The position numbers and the translations under genes are program-made. This document shows positions 33,545 to 39,339 of a stretch of DNA of 39,339 nt, piece by piece; positions within the stretch are counted from its first letter, which is position 1, and each line of letters begins with the position of its first letter. The notes under the pieces were generated by a model that saw only the letters and a program-made list of their open reading frames with translations, did not search any database and had not been told where the DNA came from. Origin of the DNA: Flavobacterium psychrophilum (GTDB lineage Bacteria > Bacteroidota > Bacteroidia > Flavobacteriales > Flavobacteriaceae); assembly GCA_945866505.1 (NCBI GenBank), contig CAMBHH010000004.1, positions 1 through 39,339 on the forward strand, given 5' to 3'.

Positions 33545-34822
33545 CTAAATCTTTAGCTCCTTTATATCAAAACCTATTTCTCGGAAATCCTCCCAAAAAT
33601 CCGGGTACGATTTCGAAACTACTTCTGCATTTTCGATAACTATAGGAACTTTTAATGCTAAAGGTGCAAACGCCATTGCCATTCGGTGGTCGTTGTAGGT
33701 GGCAATTTTCACATTTGAATTGATTTTTTCTGTTGCAACAAGAGTCAGACTATCGTTTGTCACGGAAATATTGGCTCCTAATTTTGTCAGTTCAATTCTT
33801 AAGGCTTCTAAGCGGTCGGTTTCTTTAATTTTTAAAGTATGAAGTCCGGTTAAATGACAACCAATTCCTAGCCCCAGGCAGGTAACGACAATCGTTTGGG
33901 CGATATCTGGGGAAGAATTCAGATTGCAGATTAGATATTGGAGGTTTTGCTCCCGATTGCTATGGGGATCTGATTTTCTTAAAACAACACTGTTGTTTTT
34001 AAAGACAGTTTCAACACCTAAATTTTTATAAATTTCTACCAAGGAGCTATCGCCTTGTAAACTGTTTTGTTTGTAACTCGACAATATGATTTGTGTTCCA
34101 ATTTCGGACAAAGCTACTATACTAAAAAAGTACGATGCTGAACTCCAATCGGATTCCACTGTCAGGGTTTGTGGTTTTGGGTTTTGGGTTTTGTTTTTAA
34201 CTGTGATGACATTTTCTTCAAAAATAGTTTCGACACCAATTTCGTTGAGCAATGCTAAAGTCATTTTGATATATGGAATGGATGTAATTTCGCCCATTAG
34301 AGTCAATTCGATGCCGTTTTCTAATTTTGGACCCACTAGCAATAATGCTGAAATGTATTGACTGCTGACATTAGCCGGAATACTCACTTTGTTTTTTGTG
34401 ATTTTTTGTCCTTTGATTCGGATTGGTGGATAACCATCTTCATTTTCATAGGTGATTTGCGCTCCCAATTGTTGCAAGGCTTCAACCAATACTTTTATCG
34501 GGCGTTCTGTCATTCTTTGCGAACCTGTCAAAACTACTTCTCGTCCTTCATTCACAGCAAAATAGGCTGTAAGAAAACGCATTGCAGTTCCTGCGTGATG
34601 AATGTCTATAAGCTGGGAGTTAGAAGTTGGAAGCTGGAAGTTGGAAGTCAACGCTCTTTGCATTACTTCGCTATCATCAGAATTGGAAGTGTTTTCTAAA
34701 GTAATATTCGAAAACAAAGCTTGTAATAGCAATAGCCTGTTCGTTTCGGACTTGGAACCCGTTATGTTTAATTGTGAATTGTGAATTATGAATTGCGAAT
34801 CAATGTTTAGGAGTAAATTCAT
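33545..34822 (-). CDS. aroA: 3-phosphoshikimate 1-carboxyvinyltransferase (EPSP synthase)
   Basis: AroA joins phosphoenolpyruvate to shikimate 3-phosphate in the chorismate pathway. Active-site residues are in place: GSKSETNR (K24, S25, R29), HAGTAMR (77-82), LTGSQRMTERP, SPDIAQT with D306, KETDRLEAL (E334, R337), NDHRMAM (R380) and VSKSYPDF (K404). Three segments, about residues 8-17, 59-70 and 210-219, are encoded by seven-base tandem repeats and read as low-complexity inserts (SQFIIHNSQL, TSNFQLPTSNSQ, NKTQNPKPQT). A fourth, non-repeat insert-like stretch is about 284-302. All lie outside the conserved motifs, so the enzyme is probably functional. It is flanked by more such repeats. Confidence 0.95.
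   Translation of the reverse strand: MNLLLNIDSQFIIHNSQLNITGSKSETNRLLLLQALFSNITLENTSNSDDSEVMQRALTSNFQLPTSNSQLIDIHHAGTAMRFLTAYFAVNEGREVVLTGSQRMTERPIKVLVEALQQLGAQITYENEDGYPPIRIKGQKITKNKVSIPANVSSQYISALLLVGPKLENGIELTLMGEITSIPYIKMTLALLNEIGVETIFEENVITVKNKTQNPKPQTLTVESDWSSASYFFSIVALSEIGTQIILSSYKQNSLQGDSSLVEIYKNLGVETVFKNNSVVLRKSDPHSNREQNLQYLICNLNSSPDIAQTIVVTCLGLGIGCHLTGLHTLKIKETDRLEALRIELTKLGANISVTNDSLTLVATEKINSNVKIATYNDHRMAMAFAPLALKVPIVIENAEVVSKSYPDFWEDFREIGFDIKELKI
34166..34193. repeat. Heptamer array in aroA (GGTTTTG x3 plus one degenerate)
   Basis: Three perfect GGTTTTG units (34173-34193), preceded by GGTTTGT, encode aroA residues of about 210-219 just before the VESDWSSASYF motif. Confidence 0.9.
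34614..34648. repeat. Heptamer array in aroA (five TGGAAGT-like units)
   Basis: Units TGGGAGT, TAGAAGT, TGGAAGC, TGGAAGT, TGGAAGT in tandem encode aroA residues about 59-70, directly before the HHAGTAMR active-site block. Confidence 0.9.
34773..34800. repeat. Heptamer array in aroA (four TTGTGAA-like units)
   Basis: Units TTGTGAA, TTGTGAA, TTATGAA, TTGCGAA encode aroA residues about 8-17, just before GSKSETNR. Confidence 0.9.
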
Positions 34823-34831
34823 TTTTTTAAT

Positions 34832-34859
34832 TATGAGTTATGAGTTATGAGTTATGAGT
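34832..34859. repeat. Four perfect TATGAGT heptamers upstream of aroA
   Basis: The array begins nine bases beyond the aroA ATG, so it lies in the aroA leader or promoter region. Confidence 0.9.
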
Positions 34860-34900
34860 TTTTATCCAAATAATTTCATTGCGCAATTTAGGACTACTCA

Positions 34901-34935
34901 TTCACAATTCATAATTTACAATTCATAATTCACAA
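34901..34935. repeat. Five TTCACAA-like heptamers between mazG-like gene and aroA
   Basis: Units TTCACAA, TTCATAA, TTTACAA, TTCATAA, TTCACAA run up to the stop codon of the pyrophosphohydrolase gene. On the minus strand the unit is TTGTGAA, the same family as the array at 34773-34800. Confidence 0.9.
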
Positions 34936-35262
34936 TTATTTCAATTTATCGTTGTTCTTGTGGCGGTCTTTATCACGCACTGATTTCAAATCCATTTTTT
35001 TATCGAAAGCGGCTTGCAAATCGATTCCGGTTTGGTTGGCAAGGCATAAAACTACGAAAACTACATCAGCAAGTTCTTCGCCTAGGTCTTTGTTTTTGTC
35101 TGATTCTTTTTCAGATTGTTCTCCATAACGACGTGCAATAATTCGGGCTACCTCGCCTACTTCCTCAGTAAGTTGCGCCATATTGGTGAGTTCGTTGAAG
35201 TAGCGAACGCCATGTTCTTTGATCCAAGTGTCAACGGCGAGCTGGGAGTTTTTTAGGTTCAT
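34936..35262 (-). CDS. MazG-like nucleotide pyrophosphohydrolase
   Basis: The 108-residue protein has the single MazG-type motif: E34-x2-E37 in LTEEVGEVARII, then E63-x2-D66 in LGEELADVVFVVLCLANQTG. These acidic residues bind Mg in all-alpha NTP pyrophosphatases. The length matches single-domain MazG-like proteins, which hydrolyse nucleoside triphosphates to monophosphates, usually as housecleaning. The lysine-rich tail (RDKDRHKNNDKLK) is typical in Bacteroidota. It lies 33 bases from the hybrid kinase and precedes aroA across a repeat-rich spacer of about 110 bases. Confidence 0.92.
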   Translation of the reverse strand: MNLKNSQLAVDTWIKEHGVRYFNELTNMAQLTEEVGEVARIIARRYGEQSEKESDKNKDLGEELADVVFVVLCLANQTGIDLQAAFDKKMDLKSVRDKDRHKNNDKLK

Positions 35263-35295
35263 TATTCTTTTTATGGTTTTAAAGATTCATTTTAT

Positions 35296-36795
35296 TCAAT
35301 GAACTAATTTTGTTATCGCCTTAAATAACTCTTCTGACTCAAAAGGTTTTGACAAGTAACTGTTAATTCCAACTTTAGCGCAGTCTTCGACAATAGAACC
35401 AGTGACAACTGCTGTTAATGCAATAATTGGAATATTCTTTTTAGTTTCGTCGGTTAAACTGCGAATCATTGAAGAGGCTTCGTATCCGTCCATGACAGGC
35501 ATCATGATGTCCATTAATACAATATCGAAATTTTCATTAATTACAGCTTCAACTGCCAAGTTGCCATTTTCTACAACAAAGCAATCAAAATTGAATTTTG
35601 AAAGCACTTTCTGCGCCAAAAGTTGATTAATCCGGTTGTCCTCTGCCAAAAGGACTTTTATTTTTTTGTTCTTACCGACAAAACGTTCAGGTTTATTATT
35701 TTTAATAAGCAATTCTGAATTAGATGCATAGCTACTTTCTTTTGTAAAAGGCAAGTACACCTTAAATTTTGTTCCAGCATTGAGCTCGCTTTTCACTTCG
35801 ATTCCTCCATTCATCATAGTTATGATTTTCTTGATGATTGTTAATCCCAATCCTGTGCCTCCATATTTTCTTGCTGCGTCATCGCTTACTTGTATAAATG
35901 GATCGAAAACAGAATCAATTTTGTCTGGAGCAATTCCGATACCATTATCTTTTACTGTTATTTTTATATGATAAAACCTTTCATCTTCGTTCTCAAAATC
36001 AATTTTCAATCTAATCTTACCTTTTGAAGGGGTAAACTTAACAGCGTTACTAATCAAATTAAATAATATTTGAGCAACACGAACAGAATCGCCATTAACT
36101 ATTGCAGGAACTTTTTTATCGATGGTAGTTTCAAAACTGATATGCTTCTCCGCAATCTTAGTACTAAAAGCATCATACACTAGCTGGATAAGTTTTGATA
36201 ATTCGAATGGTTTTTCATAAAGCGTAATCTGCCCTGCTTCAATTTTTGCCAAATCCAAAATATCATTGATAATCACCAGAAGAATATCTCCTGACATCAT
36301 TATATAGTCTAATTGCTTTTTGCTGTCAGCATCTAAAGAAGGATTCTTAAGCAGCAAATTGGTGAATCCTAAAATACCATTAAGTGGTGTGCGAATTTCA
36401 TGACTCATGCTTGACAGAAATTCATCCCTAGCCCTGGCTAATTGCTCGGAACGCTCTTTTTCTTCTTGCAATTTATTATTACTGGCTTCTAACAAATTTT
36501 TAGAAACCATAACGGCTTGTAATTCTTCGATATAGGTGTTAAATCCCATACAGAAAACATCTAATTCGTCTTGTTTATCGGAAATGGGTAAATAATTGAA
36601 AAAATCTCCTGAGTAACAATTTGAAATATGTTCTATAATGAGATCCGTTCTTTTCTTTTTGGAATCAATTTTCTCAGCTAAAAAAAGCAATTCTTTATGG
36701 ACATCTTCTAAACTATTTCCAGTAGTCAGTTGCGCTTGAAACTCATCTGCGTTTATAGAACGAACCAAAGCTACTATTTCTTCTAGTTTACCCAT
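35296..36795 (-). CDS. Soluble hybrid histidine kinase/response regulator
   Basis: The 499-residue protein has no signal peptide or membrane segment. Residues 1-95 form an uncharacterised helical input region; a coiled coil (about 95-125) leads to the HisKA domain with H132 in SMSHEIRTPLNGILGF. The HATPase domain has the N box (LISNAVKF, N250), DNGIGI (G1, D283) and GGTGLGL (G2). A receiver domain covers about 378-499, with acidic pocket E385/D386, phosphoacceptor D429 (VLMDIMMPVMDG), T461 and K483 (LSKPF). No DNA-binding output follows, so phosphotransfer to another protein, or self-regulation, is likely. Two STAS-like genes lie immediately upstream on the same strand. Confidence 0.93.
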   Translation of the reverse strand: MGKLEEIVALVRSINADEFQAQLTTGNSLEDVHKELLFLAEKIDSKKKRTDLIIEHISNCYSGDFFNYLPISDKQDELDVFCMGFNTYIEELQAVMVSKNLLEASNNKLQEEKERSEQLARARDEFLSSMSHEIRTPLNGILGFTNLLLKNPSLDADSKKQLDYIMMSGDILLVIINDILDLAKIEAGQITLYEKPFELSKLIQLVYDAFSTKIAEKHISFETTIDKKVPAIVNGDSVRVAQILFNLISNAVKFTPSKGKIRLKIDFENEDERFYHIKITVKDNGIGIAPDKIDSVFDPFIQVSDDAARKYGGTGLGLTIIKKIITMMNGGIEVKSELNAGTKFKVYLPFTKESSYASNSELLIKNNKPERFVGKNKKIKVLLAEDNRINQLLAQKVLSKFNFDCFVVENGNLAVEAVINENFDIVLMDIMMPVMDGYEASSMIRSLTDETKKNIPIIALTAVVTGSIVEDCAKVGINSYLSKPFESEELFKAITKLVH

Positions 36796-36874
36796 ATGAT
36801 ATTTAGAATATTGATTTCATTGATCTACCAAATTTAAAACTTTCTTTTAGAAAAAAAGTCAAAAAAATTAAAAT

Positions 36875-37273
36875 TTAAAATGATTGTCCCTGTTCATTTT
36901 TTGCTTTTATTTCTAACAACCATTTAACCGCTTTTTCTTTACTTATAAAAACCGCAAATGGGAAATCAGGTTTACTAAATTTTATGTAAGACGTAAATAG
37001 GAATTTGGTAAAATAAGAATTAACTAATACCGCACAGGCATAGATACCATTTTGACCGTGTTTACTTCCGTACTCCCTAGCTTCGCTGGTTGCACTTTTG
37101 ACGTTCGTAATGTCACATACCACATATTGCTTTTCTTCGACAGAAAAATTTTCTCCCAGTTCTATTGTTTGCTTAATGGCTTCAAGGTTTAATACAGTGT
37201 CTTTCTGAAATTTTAAAAAAACGATGCCCTCCTCAAACCATACTTGTACTGTATCATTTTCAATTTCTTTCAT
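36875..37273 (-). CDS. Small STAS-like protein (DUF7793-like), paralogue A
   Basis: The 132-residue soluble protein aligns without gaps to the one at 37436-37825: shared features are EGIVFLKF, the YVVCDI strand with helix EAREYGSKHGQ, ACAVLVNSYFTKFLF, KPDFPFAVF and EKAVKWLLEIKAKNE. The alternating strands and helices fit a STAS/SpoIIAA-like fold. I associate this pattern with DUF7793, moderately sure. Such folds often serve as partners of signalling proteins. The track start TTG three codons earlier is less likely than the ATG at 37273. It lies 79 bases upstream of the hybrid kinase. Confidence 0.8.
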   Translation of the reverse strand: MKEIENDTVQVWFEEGIVFLKFQKDTVLNLEAIKQTIELGENFSVEEKQYVVCDITNVKSATSEAREYGSKHGQNGIYACAVLVNSYFTKFLFTSYIKFSKPDFPFAVFISKEKAVKWLLEIKAKNEQGQSF

Positions 37274-37347
37274 ATTCAACAATTCTTTTTTAGTAACTCG
37301 TCACCTTGATCCAATTTTAATACGTCTGTAATAATTAAAAATTATTT

Positions 37348-37449
37348 CTAATTTTTAGCATCTAATTCTCTCTTAGTATTTTCTTTCAAATAACTCAAGT
37401 AAAGTTTTAAAATAGAAATATTTGTTTGTAATAGATTAGCTAAATTCAT
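37348..37449 (-). CDS. Possible 33-residue small protein
   Basis: An ATG at 37449 inside the last codons of the upstream STAS-like gene opens a 33-residue frame (MNLANLLQTNISILKLYLSY, then LKENTKRELDAKN) ending with TAG at 37348. It overlaps the upstream gene by 14 bases and would be translationally coupled. The sequence is amphipathic, hydrophobic at the start and charged at the end. Short overlapping frames are common by chance in AT-rich DNA, so the call is weak; no family is known to me. Confidence 0.3.
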   Translation of the reverse strand: MNLANLLQTNISILKLYLSYLKENTKRELDAKN

Positions 37450-37825
37450 TTTGCGCTTTTAATTCATTTAACCATTCCACCGCTTTTGCTTCATCAGTGA
37501 ATGCCTGAAACGGAATTTTTGGTTTATTTAATTTTTGATAGGCATTAAATAGAAATTTTTGAAGATGTGAATTGATAACTAAAGCACATGCAAACAAAAA
37601 ATCCTGACCATACTTATCTGCATACTCTCGGCATTCTTTAGGAAAACCACTTCCATCTCTAATGTCATAACACCAATACTGATTGACATTATTCGAAATA
37701 CTATGTCGCATTTCTATTAACGTTTTTAAGATATCCAAATCAATATTCGTTTTTTGAGTAAATTTGCTATACAAAATCCCATCAGCAACCCAAAACCGGC
37801 TAAATTCATTCGCTAATTCTGTCAT
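37436..37825 (-). CDS. Small STAS-like protein (DUF7793-like), paralogue B
   Basis: The 129-residue protein (ATG start) is a clear paralogue of the gene at 36875-37273, with matching blocks VADGILYSKF, YWCYDIRDGSGFPKECREYA, DKYGQDFLFACALVINSHLQ, KPKIPFQAF and EAKAVEWLNELKAQNE. The DI after a strand and the downstream ACALVINS helix fit a STAS-like sandwich; function is unknown. Differences cluster after residue 38 in the loop MRHSISNNVNQ. A possible small ORF overlaps its 3' end. The pair probably arose by tandem duplication and is likely transcribed toward the hybrid kinase. Confidence 0.8.
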   Translation of the reverse strand: MTELANEFSRFWVADGILYSKFTQKTNIDLDILKTLIEMRHSISNNVNQYWCYDIRDGSGFPKECREYADKYGQDFLFACALVINSHLQKFLFNAYQKLNKPKIPFQAFTDEAKAVEWLNELKAQNEFS

Positions 37826-37880
37826 ATTTCATCCTTTTTTATGTTTGACAGTGACTTATAATTAATTCATATATGGTCAA

Positions 37881-37922
37881 TTGCAAATTATGAATGGTGA
37901 ATGGTAAATTATTAATAATTAA
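37881..37922. repeat. Degenerate heptamer array (six TTATGAA-like units)
   Basis: Units TTGCAAA, TTATGAA, TGGTGAA, TGGTAAA, TTATTAA, TAATTAA keep a seven-base period. The unit resembles those near aroA. Confidence 0.65.
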
Positions 37923-37985
37923 TTGAACAAATATAAAAATAATTGTGAACAGGGAACATTAAATTATGAATTTTAAAATAAGCCC

Positions 37986-38084
37986 CTAATTGGCTGGAAC
38001 ATAAGTACCATAAGTAGGTGCAATGGAGATTACTTTTTTAGCTAAGTCAATCATTTCATCTGCATAATAAACTTTAATATCCAA
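37986..38084 (-). pseudogene. Possible C-terminal remnant of a gene
   Basis: The minus strand reads a codon-like stretch (LDIKVYYADEMIDLAKKVIS, then IAPTYGTYVPAN) ending in TAG at 37986. Its composition looks protein-like, but no start precedes it: a stop and the palindromic repeat lie just upstream. I cannot name the family. It may be chance. Confidence 0.3.
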
Positions 38085-38104
38085 ACACGGTATTTCTATT
38101 TTTT

Positions 38105-38137
38105 AACCCCGTCACGGATTTTAACCCTGTCAGGGTT
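38105..38137. repeat. Palindromic repeat AACCCTGTCAGGGTT with a degenerate copy
   Basis: AACCCTGTCAGGGTT (38123-38137) is a 7-bp-arm palindrome; an altered copy (AACCCCGTCACGGATT) lies at 38105-38120. It resembles CCCTGTCAGGG repeats I associate with Flavobacterium intergenic DNA. No U-run follows on the minus strand, so it is not a clear terminator for the upstream gene. Confidence 0.55.
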
Positions 38138-38149
38138 GAGTTGTTGATA

Positions 38150-39339
38150 TTAAATTTTCTTCAAAACAATTTTTTCATTTTGTTTGTCGATCATTTGTTG
38201 AAAGAAGCCTTTTAAAACAGGATAAAAATCAGGCGCAACAATGGCGGTATTGATGGTAGACGTGCTAGCAAGTTGGATCATAGTACCGTTGTTGACAATC
38301 ATAAATTTAAAAGAACCTATTCCGTCACCTGTACCAATATTTACCGATTCGGGCATAGATTCTACTGCGTATCCCTCGGGAATACTGATGCTGATGTTGC
38401 ATTTATCTTGTGATGGATAACCAAAATCTATAGGGTATTCTCTCGCTTCTTGTTTGAATGGGTTTTCTTTTGATGCTAAAAATAACATTGGTGAAATATA
38501 AATTTTGCCGTTGATCACCTCAATATTTTTGTTGTCTTCAAAGGAATACGTTTCTATTATTGGTTGCGATACGTCGAGGTCGTTTTCTCTTTTATAATCG
38601 CTAATCTCCATGTTGTTATTTTGGGTTTCTAACTCTTCTAAGTAAGCATCATTCGTTTTTGATACATGTTTCTTTCTAAAGGATAAGGCTTCATGTTCTG
38701 TGAGTTGTCTCCTTAGTTTTCCATCGGCTGAACCGTCGTCTTTCAACACAACAGTAACACTTATAGCTTCTCTAGATACTGTATTTGGCATTAAATCTAC
38801 ATCGGTCGAAGTGCCGTCTTTGCGAATTAATCGTCCCACCCAATTCAAATCACGCAAGGGTAAAACATTAGGTGCCGAATATACTTCGGTTGCATCCATT
38901 ACTATTAATCCTTCTGGAGTTTCGACTGCGGCAATCACGGCATTAAAGGCTGTCCTACTCGGGAAAAAAGCAACTCCGTTATCGCGAGTACTTATTAAAA
39001 CCGGATTGGCATTGAATCCCGCAAAACGCAACATGGCAGTGAGCATCAAATTGATTTCGGCTGTATTTCCAGTCTTGTTTTTATAGGCCGTTTTTACTCC
39101 GTCATTACAGGAATATCTCGTAAATTTATTCCATTTTACATTGGATTTGACGAAATTAAATACAGCTGCAATGCGTTCGTTTTGCAAATTTATTCCAGTC
39201 AACAATTTAGTAATATCGTCATCAAAATAGCCCGTTTTGTTGAGTTCTGGACCAAAATCATCGTAATTATAGATTGTTTTAACCACAGATTGCCAATCGG
39301 TGGAATATGATTTTGTTGGAGAATTTGGATATTTAGTCA
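38150..39339 (-). CDS. DUF3857/transglutaminase-like protein, N-terminus beyond window edge
   Basis: The frame is open to the right edge, so the first part of the protein is missing; the GTG near 39286 is internal, since the frame before it reads STDWQSVVKTIYNYDDFG, typical of this family. Visible are a transglutaminase-like core (VFNFVKSNVKWN, TGNTAEINLMLTAMLRFAGF, PSRTAFNAVIAAVE, IVMDATE) and a C-terminal domain with QEAREYPIDFGYPSQDKCNI. The usual catalytic Cys is Thr (codon 39062-39064) and the usual His is replaced by Phe-Asn, so it is probably not an active transglutaminase. Role unknown; homologues are secreted or surface-linked in Bacteroidota. Confidence 0.85.
   Translation of the reverse strand, partial: TKYPNSPTKSYSTDWQSVVKTIYNYDDFGPELNKTGYFDDDITKLLTGINLQNERIAAVFNFVKSNVKWNKFTRYSCNDGVKTAYKNKTGNTAEINLMLTAMLRFAGFNANPVLISTRDNGVAFFPSRTAFNAVIAAVETPEGLIVMDATEVYSAPNVLPLRDLNWVGRLIRKDGTSTDVDLMPNTVSREAISVTVVLKDDGSADGKLRRQLTEHEALSFRKKHVSKTNDAYLEELETQNNNMEISDYKRENDLDVSQPIIETYSFEDNKNIEVINGKIYISPMLFLASKENPFKQEAREYPIDFGYPSQDKCNISISIPEGYAVESMPESVNIGTGDGIGSFKFMIVNNGTMIQLASTSTINTAIVAPDFYPVLKGFFQQMIDKQNEKIVLKKI

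Larger units (their letters stand above)
37826..38149. other. 324-bp spacer with repeats and a coding remnant
   Basis: This stretch has no full gene. It holds a degenerate heptamer array (37881-37922), a short coding-like remnant (37986-38084) and a palindromic repeat (38105-38137). Confidence 0.65.

Noticed and set aside
33314..33556. Plus-strand ORF over tRNA-Pro
   Set aside because: It spans the tRNA gene and repeat DNA; chance frame.
33263..34935. Clustered short repeats considered as a CRISPR array
   Set aside because: Units are only seven bases, directly tandem, without unique spacers, and no cas gene is present.

Overview
The window looks like a chromosomal segment from a Flavobacterium-type member of the Bacteroidota. 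The DNA is AT-rich. Many genes are preceded by the Bacteroidota -7 box TAnnTTTG rather than by Shine-Dalgarno sequences, and several genes appear to start with TTG. The families are typical of the phylum: CBM9-like/DUF5916 outer-membrane proteins, DUF6702, DUF3857, and a YkuD_2 L,D-transpeptidase. No phage, integrase, transposase or CRISPR array was seen. This is ordinary chromosomal backbone with a few accessory modules and many small interspersed repeats.

Layout. 1-4007 (minus): an SNF2-family helicase cut by the left edge, a class I SAM methyltransferase and methionine aminopeptidase (map), with a perfect 30-bp inverted repeat between the last two. 4049-9155 (minus): a four-gene operon of TetR regulator, ABC membrane/ATPase, HlyD-type adaptor and TolC-type outer-membrane channel. 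Its ATPase has unusual residues at almost every catalytic motif. 9362-16057 (minus): gpmI, then two tandem paralogous DUF5916 outer-membrane proteins. 16247-18541: an intact YkuD_2 L,D-transpeptidase meets tail-to-tail a larger YcbB-type L,D-transpeptidase broken by an in-frame TAG. 18770-24413: tRNA-Gly, pepE, a small envelope cluster ending in an M1 aminopeptidase, then tatA and a PAP2 phosphatase. 24447-26208 (minus): an O-methyltransferase, a lipoprotein and a RelE/ParE-type toxin-antitoxin pair. 26301-32107: rlmN, a lipoprotein, a long-chain polyprenyl diphosphate synthase, and an ECF sigma factor / membrane protein / outer-membrane barrel operon with an ECF-like promoter. 32203-35262: queA, tRNA-Pro, aroA and a MazG-like pyrophosphohydrolase. 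35296-37825: a soluble hybrid histidine kinase with two paralogous STAS-like proteins and a possible 33-residue ORF between them. 38150-39339: a DUF3857/transglutaminase-like protein cut by the right edge.

The most interesting signals are: (1) the nonsense codon that separates the L,D-transpeptidase from its catalytic histidine and cysteine; (2) the degenerate ATPase in the secretion/efflux operon; (3) a swarm of seven-base tandem repeats around and inside aroA, where three arrays are translated into protein; (4) the ECF-type promoter in front of the sigma-factor operon; and (5) the kinase plus STAS-like paralogues as a candidate uncharacterised signalling unit. All function calls rest on reading motifs by eye; no database search was run.
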